This document shows, piece by piece, positions 7,645-16,944 of a stretch of 64,000 nt of DNA. Position 1 is the stretch's first letter. Each line of letters begins with the position of its first letter. The notes beneath the pieces were generated by a model. The model did not search any database and was not told the origin of the DNA. It worked only from the letters and a program-made list of their open reading frames with translations. The position numbers and the translations under genes were made by a program. The DNA comes from Lactococcus garvieae subsp. garvieae (GTDB lineage Bacteria; Bacillota; Bacilli; Lactobacillales; Streptococcaceae). The stretch lies in contig NZ_CP118950.1 of NCBI RefSeq assembly GCF_029024465.1, positions 868,001 through 932,000 of the forward strand. Direction: 5' to 3'.

Positions 7645-10302
7645 ATGAAAACAAAAACCCTCAATAAAAATATAAGGCGGTCGATTACGGGATCCTTTGG
7701 ACGTTTCATATCTATTTTTTCTCTCATGGCTTTAGGGGTCTTTGCCTTTGTCGGTTTAAAAATGTCTGGCCCAAATATGAGGGCAACGGCCGAGGAATTC
7801 TATGCGCGTCATCACTTGGCGGATTTGAGCATTACTTCAACGATGGGGTTAAATACATCTGACCAAAAGCTTATTCGTCAGGCAGATGGACTCAAAACGG
7901 TTGATTTTGGTTATTTTCGTGATGTTTTGCTGCCCGATAAGAAAACTTCCTTACGTGTCTTCTCGCAAGCAGACAACCTTTCGACTTATGCGCTCATTGC
8001 GGGAAGAATGCCCCAAAAAAGCAATGAAATTGCCCTTGATTTTCTCTACCAAGACAAATACAAGCTTGGCGATACAATCCGTGTAAGTGAAGAAAAAAAT
8101 GAGGGCTCTTACCTTCTAAAAAACCATGAGTTCAAGTTGGTCGGCTTTGTCAAATCAAGTGAATTTGTTGATAAAAGCCTGTATGGACCAACCAATATAG
8201 GAACAGGCCAGCTTAACGGCTATGCCGTTGTTCCGCCTGAGGCTTTTCAGTCGGATGTGTATATGATTGCACGCTTGAGCTTCAAAAGCACACAAGGCCT
8301 CAGTCCCTACGATCCGAAATTTACGGAACGCTCAGACTATTACCAAAAAAAGCTCAAAAAACTCTTGGAAGGACAACCTGAAAAGCGTTTAGCTGAGATA
8401 AAAAAAGAGCCACAAGCCCAGTTAAATCAAGCCCAAGATAAACTGAAAGCAGAAGAAGCAAAACTGCAAGAATCGCAGAAGATGCTCAATCAGCAAAAAG
8501 CTTTAGCCGGTGAAAATCCTCAACTCCAAGCCCTACAAGAAAGTTTAAATACAGGTAAAGCAAAGCTTGCAGAAAGTAAAACTCAGCTGCAAGAACAGCA
8601 AGATCAACTGGCAGCGCTGGAAGCTCCAGCATATACCGTGAATAATCGTAAAGAAGGAAATCCCGGTTATCAAACCTTCGTTGATAATTCCACTCGTATC
8701 GATGCCCTTTCTAATATTTTCCCTGTCGTGCTCTTTGCGATTGCCGTTCTCGTCAGTTTAACTACGATGACACGTTTCGTGGAAGAAGAGCGGGGCAATA
8801 TGGGCTTACTTAAAGCTTTGGGTTACACCAATGCTCAAATTCGGAAAAAATTTATCGTTTATGGCGCTGTTTCAGCCTGTGCAGGTGCAACTGTAGGTGC
8901 TCTCTTAGGTCATGTTGTGCTCCCTCATGTGGTATTTAACGCTTATTCGGCTTCCTCTACATTTTCAGGTTTGATTTTGACTTTCTCACCTATGTGGACG
9001 ATTGTTTCCTTTGTTATTGCACTTGCCTGTACCGTTTTGCCAGCTTATTTAGTGGCTCAAGCTGAGTTGCGTGGCGCACCTGCAGCACTTTTCTTAGCCA
9101 AACCACCCAAAGCAGGTTCCCGTATTTTCTTGGAGAGAATCAAGCCGATTTGGAAGCGTATGAGCTTTACTTATAAAGTGACAGCGCGTAACCTTTTCCG
9201 TTATAAACAGCGTATGTTGATGACTATCGTTGGTGTTGCAGGATGTACAGCACTTCTTGTCATGGGTTTTGGTATACGTGATTCTATCTCAGGGCTTAGT
9301 CAACGACAGTTTGGTGAAATTTTACACTACAATATGCTTGCGGTTTCTCAAGATAACTTGAATAAACAGGAGCAAGATGAACTTGACCAGTTTTTACATT
9401 CAGACAATATCAAGTCTTATGCGCCAGTTCATTTCGAACAATTGCATCAAACGATTAACGATAACCGCCAGGATATTAGTTTAATGGTTCCGGAGAAAGA
9501 AGAGAACTTTAAGCAGTTTGTAACGCTACGCAATCGTGTAAGTAAAGAGAAGCTGTCATTACCAAAAGAAGGAGCAGTAGTAAGTGAAAAGCTGGCAGAA
9601 CTGCTTGGAGTAAAAGTTGGCCAAACCATTTTGCTAAAAACAGAACAGGATAAAACAGTAAAAATAAAAGTTGCAGGCATTACAGAGATGTATATGGGGC
9701 ACTATATTTTTATGAATCAAAACCAGTATACATCGTTGTTTGACGCACCCATAAAGGCAAATGCGCATCTCTTGAAACTTCGAGATGCATCAAAGGCCAA
9801 AAGTCAAGCAGCTTCGGCTGACTTTATGAAAAATGCTGGGGCACTCACCGTGTCGCAAAATAGCGATTTACAAAATACAATTGATGCCTTTTTGCACGGT
9901 ATCAATAGTGTCATGTTTGTGCTGATTGGCTGTGCCATTTTATTGGCTATCGTTGTTATTTATAATCTTACCAATATCAACGTTTCTGAGCGAATTCGAG
10001 AGTTGTCCACCATTAAAGTACTTGGCTTTTATGATCGTGAAGTTACACTCTACATTTATCGTGAGACGATTTTACTGAGCTTTATGGGAATAATAGCCGG
10101 CTTTGGCTTAGGGGCTTACTTCCATCATGTGATTATCACCATGTTGCCGACGGATATGATTATGTTTAACCCTAATCTGTTATGGAGTAACCTGTTGCTT
10201 TCCACACTCATTACATTAGCCACAACTTTGGGCTTAAGTGTTGTTGTCCATCTTAAACTCAAAAATGTCGATATGCTGGGAGCATTAAAGTCTGTGGATT
10301 AA
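7645..10302 (+). CDS. FtsX-family ABC permease with large extracellular coiled coil
   Basis: The 885-residue permease has one membrane segment near residues 20-42, a large extracellular part, a glutamine- and lysine-rich coiled coil near 225-310, a first FtsX domain (about 345-480, SNIFPVVLFAIAVLVSL start), a hydrophobic segment near 525, a second extracellular part, and a C-terminal FtsX domain (about 765-880). The duplicated FtsX arrangement with a long loop is usual for efflux or lipoprotein-handling systems of lactic acid bacteria. ATG 7645 is chosen; the frame stays open upstream inside the ATPase gene, but that is not needed. The substrate is unknown. Confidence 0.85.
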   Translation: MKTKTLNKNIRRSITGSFGRFISIFSLMALGVFAFVGLKMSGPNMRATAEEFYARHHLADLSITSTMGLNTSDQKLIRQADGLKTVDFGYFRDVLLPDKKTSLRVFSQADNLSTYALIAGRMPQKSNEIALDFLYQDKYKLGDTIRVSEEKNEGSYLLKNHEFKLVGFVKSSEFVDKSLYGPTNIGTGQLNGYAVVPPEAFQSDVYMIARLSFKSTQGLSPYDPKFTERSDYYQKKLKKLLEGQPEKRLAEIKKEPQAQLNQAQDKLKAEEAKLQESQKMLNQQKALAGENPQLQALQESLNTGKAKLAESKTQLQEQQDQLAALEAPAYTVNNRKEGNPGYQTFVDNSTRIDALSNIFPVVLFAIAVLVSLTTMTRFVEEERGNMGLLKALGYTNAQIRKKFIVYGAVSACAGATVGALLGHVVLPHVVFNAYSASSTFSGLILTFSPMWTIVSFVIALACTVLPAYLVAQAELRGAPAALFLAKPPKAGSRIFLERIKPIWKRMSFTYKVTARNLFRYKQRMLMTIVGVAGCTALLVMGFGIRDSISGLSQRQFGEILHYNMLAVSQDNLNKQEQDELDQFLHSDNIKSYAPVHFEQLHQTINDNRQDISLMVPEKEENFKQFVTLRNRVSKEKLSLPKEGAVVSEKLAELLGVKVGQTILLKTEQDKTVKIKVAGITEMYMGHYIFMNQNQYTSLFDAPIKANAHLLKLRDASKAKSQAASADFMKNAGALTVSQNSDLQNTIDAFLHGINSVMFVLIGCAILLAIVVIYNLTNINVSERIRELSTIKVLGFYDREVTLYIYRETILLSFMGIIAGFGLGAYFHHVIITMLPTDMIMFNPNLLWSNLLLSTLITLATTLGLSVVVHLKLKNVDMLGALKSVD

Positions 10303-10344
10303 AATAAAAAACTGTAGATTCGATTCTACAGTTTTTTATTTTAA
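10302..10344. terminator. bidirectional terminator between permease and gatD
   Basis: ACTGTAGA and TCTACAGT arms extended by A/T runs on both sides form a long symmetrical stem, giving T runs on both strands. Confidence 0.85.
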
Positions 10345-11132
10345 TGTTCGTAATGTTCAACTTTACGTTTGGCATCCATGATTTGTTGTCCCTTTTCTTC
10401 ATGGGCGAGAATTTCCTCGAAGGCTGGAAGTTCCAAGTCTTGTCCGTATTTTTGGTACAAGGCAGTTGTGACGAGGCGATAGGCCAAGCGTGCATTGCGG
10501 GAAAGGATAGGACCGTGGAAGTAAGTGCCAAAAGTGTTTTTATAGTGGAGACCTTCTGTGTCATCGTCGGGATTATTCCCGCCACCATAAACCACTTTAC
10601 CTAAAGCTTTTTCACCTTCACCAAGATAGGTAATACCGGAATGATTTTCAAAACCATAATAAGTTTCACCAAACTCTTCATTATGAATTTGAATATCGCC
10701 AATAAAACGGTCATTGCCAAGATTTTTGGTGTAGTGTGGCAAGATACCGGTACAGTCAATCTTGGTACCAGCAGCATTGATATAGTACTGACCTAACATT
10801 TGATAGCCACCACAGATGGCAAGCATAGGCTTTTCAGCCTCAATATAGGATTTGAGCGGTGCGGTGATATTTTTGAAGCTGTCCGCGATAATTTCTTGTT
10901 CATAATCTTGACCACCGCCCCAGAAGACAAGGTCATAAAAGTCTTGATCAAAGCTATCTTCAAGGGAAACGATATCAAAAGTCATTTCAGCGCCTAATTT
11001 TTCGCCGACATACTTAAGCATGAGTATGTTACCATTATCGCCATAAGTATTCATCAAGTCCCCATAAAGATGGGCAACATGAAGGTTATATTTTGGATTT
11101 TCCAAATTTGATGTTAAAGAAGTATAAACCAT
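10341..11132 (-). CDS. gatD: lipid II isoglutaminyl synthase, glutamine amidotransferase subunit
   Basis: The product (263 residues) supplies ammonia from glutamine to MurT, which amidates the alpha-carboxyl of D-glutamate in lipid II. The class I amidotransferase nucleophile is the cysteine of [11 protein letters not shown], and the GGGQDYEQ and [13 protein letters not shown] segments match GatD/CobQ-like proteins. The gene overlaps the murT stop in a TAATG arrangement, so translation is coupled and the two subunits would be made in step. This amidation is needed for efficient peptidoglycan cross-linking in Gram-positive cocci. Confidence 0.93.
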   Translation of the reverse strand: MVYTSLTSNLENPKYNLHVAHLYGDLMNTYGDNGNILMLKYVGEKLGAEMTFDIVSLEDSFDQDFYDLVFWGGGQDYEQEIIADSFKNITAPLKSYIEAEKPMLAICGGYQMLGQYYINAAGTKIDCTGILPHYTKNLGNDRFIGDIQIHNEEFGETYYGFENHSGITYLGEGEKALGKVVYGGGNNPDDDTEGLHYKNTFGTYFHGPILSRNARLAYRLVTTALYQKYGQDLELPAFEEILAHEEKGQQIMDAKRKVEHYEH

Positions 11133-12481
11133 TAATGCATCTCCTTTCCAATCATCTTATTTTGTGCAAGCAACTCACGCATTTCTAACATTGCAGTGTA
11201 GGTTGCTAGGATATAGATGTGCTGATCCGCTTCATTTTTGAGGGCATCAAGGATCTTTGGTAGCGACTCAAACTCATGAATTTTGCTTTCGTCAAATCCA
11301 GAAACACGATAACGTCGTGCCATTTCGCTATGACGTACACCACCAACAAAGATTTGGTCAATATCCATGTCATGAACCAGCTCAAAATTAGCATCCCAAA
11401 TCCAGCTTGTATCAATACCGTCGGCATAGTTGGCATTGAGCAAGCTAACCAGGGTAAATGGATAATCAGCAAGTTTCATCATTTCCAGCGCCTGATTTGC
11501 TCCGACAGGATTTTTAATCAAGACAATAGTAGCGGATTTATCTCCAATAGTAAAGGTTTCTTGACGGCCAAAGACGGCTTTAGATTGTTCGAAACCTGCC
11601 TTGATAGTTTCCGCAGGCACACCGTAAAATTCAGCAACAGAAACCGCAGCAAGGGCATTGTAGATATTGTAGAGTCCACCCACATTGATTTTATAAGAAT
11701 GATTATCAATGACAAACTGAGAAGAAGTGTTGGTAATTTCTGTGAGTTCAGAGACACGATAATCCAGCTCAGGGCGTTTGAAACCGCAGTTTTGGCAGAT
11801 ATAATCGCCAAGGTTGGCATAAGTATTGAGCTTATAATCTAAGATGTGGTGGCATTCTGGACAAACAACCCCTTCAGTATTGTAATGCGCACGTTCAGGC
11901 GCATGACTTTCATGGTCAAAACCATAATACTTGACGGGATTCACCAAAGTCCGTGAATGGAAGAGCGGGCTATCACCATTAAGGAGAACCGTGGCTTCAG
12001 GTGCATTCGCTGCACCTTTGACGATAAAGTCATAGGTTGTATAAATCTCGCCGTAACGGTCCATTTGGTCGCGGAAAATATTTGTGAAAACAAACAGTGA
12101 AGGCTTGATGTATTCGGTGATTTTTGGCAGTGATGCTTCATCAATCTCCAGAACAGCAAAACCTTTCTTTCCTTTTTTAACCTTAGGTGCTGTCAAGAAA
12201 GTCGCGGTAATTCCGGTAATCATATTGGCACCAGAAGTATTTGTGACAACTTTTCCAAAAGCTTTTTCGAGTATACCGACAGTGAGAGCTGTGGTCAAGG
12301 TTTTACCATTGGTCCCTGTCACAACGATAATTTCATAATCTTTTGTTAATGTAGCTAAAATTTCAGGATCAAATTTTAAAGCAATCTTACCAGGCAGCGT
12401 ACTTCCACGCTTAAAGATTTTTTCTAAAACCAAGCGTGAACTCTTTCCTGCTAAAGTTGCGAATGAAGTTTTCATAGTCAT
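11132..12481 (-). CDS. murT: lipid II isoglutaminyl synthase, Mur ligase-like subunit
   Basis: The product (449 residues) activates the D-Glu carboxyl of lipid II with ATP and accepts ammonia from GatD. The Mur ligase P-loop [13 protein letters not shown] lies near residue 54. A four-cysteine zinc ribbon (CPECHH and CQNCG, about residues 206-233) is the MurT hallmark inserted in the ligase fold, and a C-terminal DUF1727 region follows. The start could be ATG 12481 or ATG 12475. Neither has a ribosome site; the -10 box lies only 7 nt upstream of 12481, so the mRNA is probably leaderless. Confidence 0.93.
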   Translation of the reverse strand: MTMKTSFATLAGKSSRLVLEKIFKRGSTLPGKIALKFDPEILATLTKDYEIIVVTGTNGKTLTTALTVGILEKAFGKVVTNTSGANMITGITATFLTAPKVKKGKKGFAVLEIDEASLPKITEYIKPSLFVFTNIFRDQMDRYGEIYTTYDFIVKGAANAPEATVLLNGDSPLFHSRTLVNPVKYYGFDHESHAPERAHYNTEGVVCPECHHILDYKLNTYANLGDYICQNCGFKRPELDYRVSELTEITNTSSQFVIDNHSYKINVGGLYNIYNALAAVSVAEFYGVPAETIKAGFEQSKAVFGRQETFTIGDKSATIVLIKNPVGANQALEMMKLADYPFTLVSLLNANYADGIDTSWIWDANFELVHDMDIDQIFVGGVRHSEMARRYRVSGFDESKIHEFESLPKILDALKNEADQHIYILATYTAMLEMRELLAQNKMIGKEMH

Positions 12482-12488
12482 AAGAGAT

Positions 12489-12494
12489 ATTATA
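12489..12494 (-). promoter_or_regulatory. murT -10 box, probable leaderless start
   Basis: TATAAT on the minus strand, preceded by TGG, ends 7 nt before the ATG at 12481, so transcription should begin at or next to the start codon. Confidence 0.55.
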
Positions 12495-12876
12495 CCATAG
12501 ATTGCAGTGTGGAGGAGGATAAACTTCTCGTTGGAAAAGATATTTTTGGGCTGCTAAATAAGGGAATAAGAAGTTGTGATGGCTCTTCAAACCTCCGTAG
12601 AGTTTTCGTTTTTGTGAGGCCAGCTCACGGCAAAATTCCTATAGGCATCTCCTCCCAAAGCTACCGTCTATAAACTTCTACCTTGTTATGATATTAGTTA
12701 TCTTTTTAACCACCTTACAGTATAATTATGACACAAAAAAAGCTCCTGGACATTGCCAAGAGCGGGGTGTAGGAGTTTTGAGAGTTCCTATTCATAGTAT
12801 AATATAAAAAGCCCAAAATTGAAAGGCCGAAGTTTTGTGAACGTGAAATGAAAAGCAAGGAAGCTTCAAAATATGC
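12495..12876. other. 382-bp intergenic region, no clear gene
   Basis: Between divergent murT and queH I see no convincing coding frame. There are TATAAT boxes at 12721-12726 and near 12800. An imperfect hairpin at 12740-12786 (AAAGCTCCT paired with AGGAGTTTT) could be a small transcript or its terminator. A region with GAGGCCAGCTC near 12617 is self-complementary only over a few bases. Confidence 0.3.
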
Positions 12877-12882
12877 TAAAAT
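12877..12882 (+). promoter_or_regulatory. queH -10 box, probable leaderless start
   Basis: TAAAAT preceded by TGC ends 6 nt before the ATG at 12889; no ribosome site is present between them. Confidence 0.5.
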
Positions 12883-12888
12883 AAAGAC

Positions 12889-13620
12889 ATGAAAAATGCG
12901 ACTGAAATCCTAGAAAAGATGAATCCTAATCAAAAGGTGAATTATGACCGGGTTTATCAAAAAATGCGCGAAAGCTGGGAGGCTGAGGGGATTCGCCCAA
13001 AAATTCTGCTTCATTCCTGTTGTGCGCCATGTTCTACCTATAGTTTAGAATATCTCTGTCAAAATGCTGATGTGACAATTTATTTTTCGAATTCGAATAT
13101 TCATCCTCGTGCCGAGTACGAAAGGCGTGAGAAAGTACAGGCTGATTTTGTTCGAGACTTTAATGAAAAAACAGGAAATAAGGTAAAATTTATTGCGGCA
13201 CCTTATGAACCGAATAAATTTATGCAAATGGTCAAATTGCATCATCTCGCAGAAGAACCTGAAGGTGGCTCGCGTTGCACAGCTTGTTTCCAAATGCGTT
13301 TAGACATTGTCGCAGAAAAAGCTCAAGAGTTAGGTTATGATTATTTTGGTTCAGCACTAACACTCAGCCCCAAAAAGAACGGTCAACTTATAAATGAAAT
13401 AGGCTTAGACATGCAAAAAATCTATGCTATCCAATACCTCCCGAGTGACTTTAAGAAGAATAACGGCTGGAAACGTTCCGTGGAGATGTGTAAAGAATAC
13501 GACATTTACCGCCAGTGCTATTGTGGATGTGTTTTTGCAGCACGTCAACAAGGAATTGACCTTAAAGAAATTAATAGAAGTGCTGTAAAATTTATAAATA
13601 AAGTAGGCGACAAAAAATAA
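12889..13620 (+). CDS. queH: epoxyqueuosine reductase QueH
   Basis: The product (243 residues) belongs to the QueH (former DUF208) family, which reduces epoxyqueuosine to queuosine in the wobble position of tRNAs with GUN anticodons; it replaces the unrelated QueG. The paired cysteines HSCCAPCSTYS (near residue 43), RCTACFQMRLD (near 131) and QCYCGCVFA (near 208) form the conserved iron-sulphur and metal ligand set. It has no ribosome site and a -10 box 6 nt before the ATG. It stands alone between murT and the decarboxylase gene, which has its own -10 box. Confidence 0.9.
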   Translation: MKNATEILEKMNPNQKVNYDRVYQKMRESWEAEGIRPKILLHSCCAPCSTYSLEYLCQNADVTIYFSNSNIHPRAEYERREKVQADFVRDFNEKTGNKVKFIAAPYEPNKFMQMVKLHHLAEEPEGGSRCTACFQMRLDIVAEKAQELGYDYFGSALTLSPKKNGQLINEIGLDMQKIYAIQYLPSDFKKNNGWKRSVEMCKEYDIYRQCYCGCVFAARQQGIDLKEINRSAVKFINKVGDKK

Positions 13621-13629
13621 AGAACATGC

Positions 13630-13635
13630 TATAAT
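13630..13635 (+). promoter_or_regulatory. acetolactate decarboxylase -10 box, probable leaderless start
   Basis: TATAAT preceded by TGC lies 6 nt before the ATG at 13642, just after the queH stop codon. Confidence 0.5.
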
Positions 13636-13641
13636 TGTTGC

Positions 13642-14322
13642 ATGGTTAAAAGTTTTATAAATAAAATGAGTGCAATATTTCAGCATGGTTCTTTTAACAC
13701 CCTGTATGGTGGTTTTTATGAAGGAACCATAACTGCTGGAGAAGCTTTAAAATATGGACAAATTGGTATTGGTACCTTAGATGGTGCTGATGGGGAAGTT
13801 ATTATTCTTGATGGCACTGCTTATCATGGAAATTCTGAAAATCAGGTACGCGTGGTTAAGCCAAATGAGACTCTACCTTATGTTGCGGTGATTGATCACC
13901 AACCTTTTGCGACTTATAAGGTTAATGGTCTAACGATGCAAACCTTGCATGATTTGACAGAGAAATTTCCAACACGAAACACAGCTTACAGTTTAAAAAT
14001 GACTGGACACTTTGATTCGGTGGAAATTAGTTCTAAACCTGCAAAGAATACGAAAAATTATTTGGAAATACTGGCTGAACAGCCTCATTTTACCGAAAAA
14101 AATATTTCGGGAACGATTGTTGGCATCTGGTCGCCTAAGTTTTTAGAAGATTTGTATGGTGACGGTGCTCATTTACACTTTTTAAGTGATGACAAGACTT
14201 TTGGCGGTCACTTGACTGAATTCTTATCTGGACAAATTACCATTGAAGTTGGTCAAGTGGGGGAAATGAAACAGGAATTTCCTCAAGAAAATGAAAATTT
14301 CAAAGCTATGCGCTTTGAGTAA
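13642..14322 (+). CDS. budA: alpha-acetolactate decarboxylase
   Basis: The product (226 residues) converts alpha-acetolactate to acetoin, diverting pyruvate carbon away from acid and from valine/leucine synthesis. Family features are the QHGSFNTLYGGFYEG start, GIGTLDGADGEVIILDG, and the zinc-ligand region with GHFDSVEIS and the later LHFLSDDKTFGGH. ATG 13642 is used because of its -10 spacing; ATG 13666 would also give a complete enzyme. In L. lactis the homologue aldB lies in the leucine operon, but here it stands alone with its own promoter and terminator. Confidence 0.92.
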   Translation: MVKSFINKMSAIFQHGSFNTLYGGFYEGTITAGEALKYGQIGIGTLDGADGEVIILDGTAYHGNSENQVRVVKPNETLPYVAVIDHQPFATYKVNGLTMQTLHDLTEKFPTRNTAYSLKMTGHFDSVEISSKPAKNTKNYLEILAEQPHFTEKNISGTIVGIWSPKFLEDLYGDGAHLHFLSDDKTFGGHLTEFLSGQITIEVGQVGEMKQEFPQENENFKAMRFE

Positions 14323-14329
14323 TAATAGA

Positions 14330-14360
14330 TAAAAACTACCTCATGGGGTAGTTTTTTTGT
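14330..14360 (+). terminator. terminator of the decarboxylase gene
   Basis: AAAAACTACC and GGTAGTTTTT form a 10-bp stem with a short CTCATGG loop, followed by a T run. Confidence 0.85.
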
Positions 14361-14526
14361 CCTTAAAATTCCTATGTGAAATAAATCTTAAAGTTTATCT
14401 TGAGCTGAGGAAAATTCCCACAAATAAATATAATTATGTTGCAAGATAAATTATAAAATAAGGGAGTGAGTTTATTCAAGGTGGATTCACATAATCATAT
14501 AAAAATTTATAGAGGAGATGTTTATT

Positions 14527-15138
14527 ATGAAAAAAGCATTTTTAGCAACAATGGGTATGGGAATCTTGGCTAGCATGACGATGGCTTCAGCTACTACAGG
14601 GTTCGCGGATGAAGCAGAAGCCAAAGATTCTACTGCTAACTTCACGATTACTGCTAAAGATCCAGGAAATCCAACGGATCCAGATAATGGCACATTGACA
14701 TTGAAAGAAGTACCAAGCTTTAACTATGGTGTTCTTGAAGCCAGCTCAATTTATTCAGGTTTCACTGGAAAAGCTGCTCAAGCTGAAGGAAAAGTTTTAG
14801 TGAGTGATACACGTTTGGGCACATCAGACTGGACATTGACAGCTAACATGGATAAATTTACAAATTCTAAAACTTCATTGGAAGGTGCAGCTTTAGATCT
14901 TTCAGCGATCGGTACTTTAGGTGAAGATTTTACAGGTGTTATTAAAGATGATAAGAGTCCTGTAGAACTTGCAAAAGGTAATGGTTCGCATGGTAAAGAT
15001 GAATTCCTTATTTCTGCAGAAAATGCTAAATTAACTTTGGGCGCAAATCCAAAAGCCAACTTGGCAGCTGATGATGCTTTTGAAACAACAATCAACTGGA
15101 ACTTGAGTTCTTCACAACCCGTCGCTCCAACTGCATAA
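14527..15138 (+). CDS. WxL-domain surface protein
   Basis: This 203-residue secreted protein begins with a signal peptide (MKKAF, hydrophobic core, cleavage near ATTGFADEA) and carries both WxL motifs of the C-terminal WxL domain: SDWTLTA near residue 97 and INWNLSSS near 193. WxL domains attach non-covalently to peptidoglycan. ATG 14527 is chosen because GAGGAG ends 9 nt upstream; ATG 14518 touches that site. It is followed by the DUF916/DUF3324 partner and a small LPXTG protein, the usual WxL cluster set. The binding target is unknown. Confidence 0.9.
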   Translation: MKKAFLATMGMGILASMTMASATTGFADEAEAKDSTANFTITAKDPGNPTDPDNGTLTLKEVPSFNYGVLEASSIYSGFTGKAAQAEGKVLVSDTRLGTSDWTLTANMDKFTNSKTSLEGAALDLSAIGTLGEDFTGVIKDDKSPVELAKGNGSHGKDEFLISAENAKLTLGANPKANLAADDAFETTINWNLSSSQPVAPTA

Positions 15139-15235
15139 TCTTTGTTGTCGGATAAATGAAAATGTATAAGCAAGTACGGGCAAAACTTAAGATTTGTCGG
15201 TTCTTGCTTTTATTTTTTAGTGGAGGTTGAAAAGC

Positions 15236-16273
15236 ATGAAATTTATAAAAGGATTGGGCTGCTTCGCCATACTGCTATTCACCTTATTTCTACCTGTGAA
15301 TGCACATGCGGAAGAGGGCGCGGGTTTTACCGTCACTCCGGTACTTGGAAAGGGTCAAACGGATCCAGCTGCAGGCTATTTCTCAATTAAGGGTGAAAAA
15401 AATACAAGTTATCCAGTAACGGTAGCTGTTCAGAATTTGACAGAAAATGAAACTCAAGATTTTGATGTTCAGCTTGTTCAAGCAACGACAAGTAACAATG
15501 GCCATATTGATTACACTCCCAGCTCCAAAAAAATGGTGGCTGGGGGGCTTTCCCTCAAAGATTTAGTTGAGGATAAAAAGGCCACTCAAAAAGTAACAGT
15601 TGCCGCAGGGCAGACAAAGAATATTACCTTTAACCTTAAGCTACCGCAAGATAATATAAAAGGCACTGTTTTGGGCAGCGTCTATGTGCGCAAAGTCCCG
15701 CAAGAAACAGCAAAGTCAAAAGGTGTAGGTGTTCGTAATGCCTTTGCAATGACAATTCCTGTCATACTATCGGAAGACTTTAATAAAAGAATTACGCCCA
15801 AACTAGAGTTAACCAACGCACAGATGAAGTCGGATACGGGAGTGCCTAAAGTCGTAGGTGAAGTGAGTAACCAAGCTCCAAGCATGTTTGGGCAAATAAA
15901 AGTAGATGCTTGGGTGACGGAAAAAGGAAAAACGGACAAGGTTTATCAGTCTCAATCAGAAAAATATGAGATGGCTCCCTATTCTTCCTTTGAATATACA
16001 ATAGATACCAATAACCATCTTTTGAAACCGGGAAAATATACCTATCATATGCTGATGAAGTCTGGTGATAAAAGTTTTGATATGGCACGTGACTTTACAG
16101 TGGATAGTAAAAATAGAGAAACTGTTAACAGCAAGCTGCTTGAGGGAGAAAAATCAAATACAAATCTTTGGTGGCTCATAGCTGCAGGAGTTGGTATCAG
16201 CATTATTATTTTCCTCGTGGCTTTCGGGCTAGGAAAAAGAAAGGGCACTACAGATGAGAATGAAGATGAATAA
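15236..16273 (+). CDS. WxL protein partner with DUF916 and DUF3324 domains
   Basis: The 345-residue protein has a signal peptide ending near HAEEG, an immunoglobulin-like DUF916 domain (about 30-155, peptidoglycan-binding WxLIP part), a DUF3324 domain (about 160-300) and one C-terminal membrane helix near 310-332 followed by KRKGTT. It is the membrane-anchored partner that binds WxL proteins at the surface in enterococci and related cocci. GGAGG ends 9 nt before ATG 15236. Its stop overlaps the start of the next gene. Confidence 0.9.
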   Translation: MKFIKGLGCFAILLFTLFLPVNAHAEEGAGFTVTPVLGKGQTDPAAGYFSIKGEKNTSYPVTVAVQNLTENETQDFDVQLVQATTSNNGHIDYTPSSKKMVAGGLSLKDLVEDKKATQKVTVAAGQTKNITFNLKLPQDNIKGTVLGSVYVRKVPQETAKSKGVGVRNAFAMTIPVILSEDFNKRITPKLELTNAQMKSDTGVPKVVGEVSNQAPSMFGQIKVDAWVTEKGKTDKVYQSQSEKYEMAPYSSFEYTIDTNNHLLKPGKYTYHMLMKSGDKSFDMARDFTVDSKNRETVNSKLLEGEKSNTNLWWLIAAGVGISIIIFLVAFGLGKRKGTTDENEDE

Positions 16274-16580
16274 TGGCAAACTAAAGGTTAGTTTAGCACT
16301 CTTAGGTTTCTCTGGTCTGTTGAATCTTTTCCTTACGCAACCAGTGCGCGCTAATATGATGCAAAGTAAAATTGGTTTTACAGTTCATCAAGATGTGAGA
16401 GATGCAGGCGTATTACCACCTGAAATCCCTCAAAATGGACAGTTGGTGCATTATGATCTCTTGCCGTCTACAGGAAGTGCTCAAGAATATTCTCTCATCT
16501 TGTTGGGCTGTATGCTGTTATTATTTGTTGTTGTATTTTTCTTAACTCGTATCTATGTAGAGAAAGGAAAACTTCAATGA
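16254..16580 (+). CDS. small LPXTG-anchored protein of the WxL cluster
   Basis: The 108-residue protein has a signal peptide (cleavage near PVRAN), a short exposed part of about 45 residues, and a sortase signal: LPSTG near residue 72, a hydrophobic helix and a charged RIYVEKGK tail. It overlaps the WxLIP gene by 20 nt, with AAAGGG 8 nt before ATG 16254. Small LPXTG proteins are a regular third member of WxL clusters. It is short for its class but has all sorting parts. Confidence 0.8.
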   Translation: MRMKMNNGKLKVSLALLGFSGLLNLFLTQPVRANMMQSKIGFTVHQDVRDAGVLPPEIPQNGQLVHYDLLPSTGSAQEYSLILLGCMLLLFVVVFFLTRIYVEKGKLQ

Positions 16581-16708
16581 AAAAAATAAACATAGGGTTT
16601 GTATTGCTCCTTCTCTTGCTAAATACTGCAAGTCCTGCAGTTTATGCTTTGGATAGCGAGACAGAAATACAGGCTTCATCTAGTGCAACAAGTGATAAAG
16701 ACAATTGA
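16577..16708 (+). pseudogene. truncated secreted protein of the WxL cluster (signal peptide and stub)
   Basis: The frame starts in an ATGA overlap with the LPXTG gene and encodes 43 residues: a signal peptide (MKKIN, leucine-rich core, cleavage near VYALDSE) and about 16 mature residues rich in Ser/Ala/Thr. It stops at TGA 16706-16708, exactly where sequence resembling a glycosidase gene begins. I read it as the 5' end of a larger WxL surface-protein gene cut off by a deletion, not as a natural small protein. Confidence 0.65.
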
Positions 16709-16862
16709 TATTGTGAGCTGTTCGTCACAGCAAATGTCTAAACGTTATGGTTTTATCTATGTTGATATTGATGATGAAGGTAATGGAACACGTAAACGTT
16801 TGAAAAAAGAGAGTTTTGACTGGTATCAAAAGGTCATTGCAACAAACGGTGCAGAAATTTAA
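16704..16862 (+). pseudogene. 3' remnant of a 6-phospho-beta-glucosidase (GH1) gene
   Basis: The frame reads IDIVSCSSQQMSKRYGFIYV, then a DEGNGT and SFDWYQKVIATNG stretch, ending at TAA 16860-16862. This is the C terminus of GH1 phospho-beta-glucosidases (typical MSKRYGFIYVD, DEGNGTxxR, KKSFxWYKKVI). Only about 53 of some 475 residues remain, with no start or ribosome site of its own. It directly follows the truncated WxL-cluster gene and precedes a LicR-type regulator, so the missing part is probably a beta-glucoside PTS operon lost by deletion. Confidence 0.75.
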
Positions 16863-16885
16863 GGAGTTTTTAAACTCCTTTTTGG
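16861..16885 (+). terminator. terminator after the GH1 remnant
   Basis: AAGGAGTTT and AAACTCCTT form a 9-bp stem with a TT turn and a T run; it is probably the old terminator of the glucosidase operon. Confidence 0.8.
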
Positions 16886-16944
16886 TGTAGCTCCTTATTT
16901 TTGATGGAGCTTATTTTCCAAAATAAATGAGATAGGAGTAAGCA

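Noticed and set aside
11276-11842. 188-codon plus-strand frame opposite murT
   Set aside because: It is antisense to a well-conserved gene and has no ribosome site or recognisable product.
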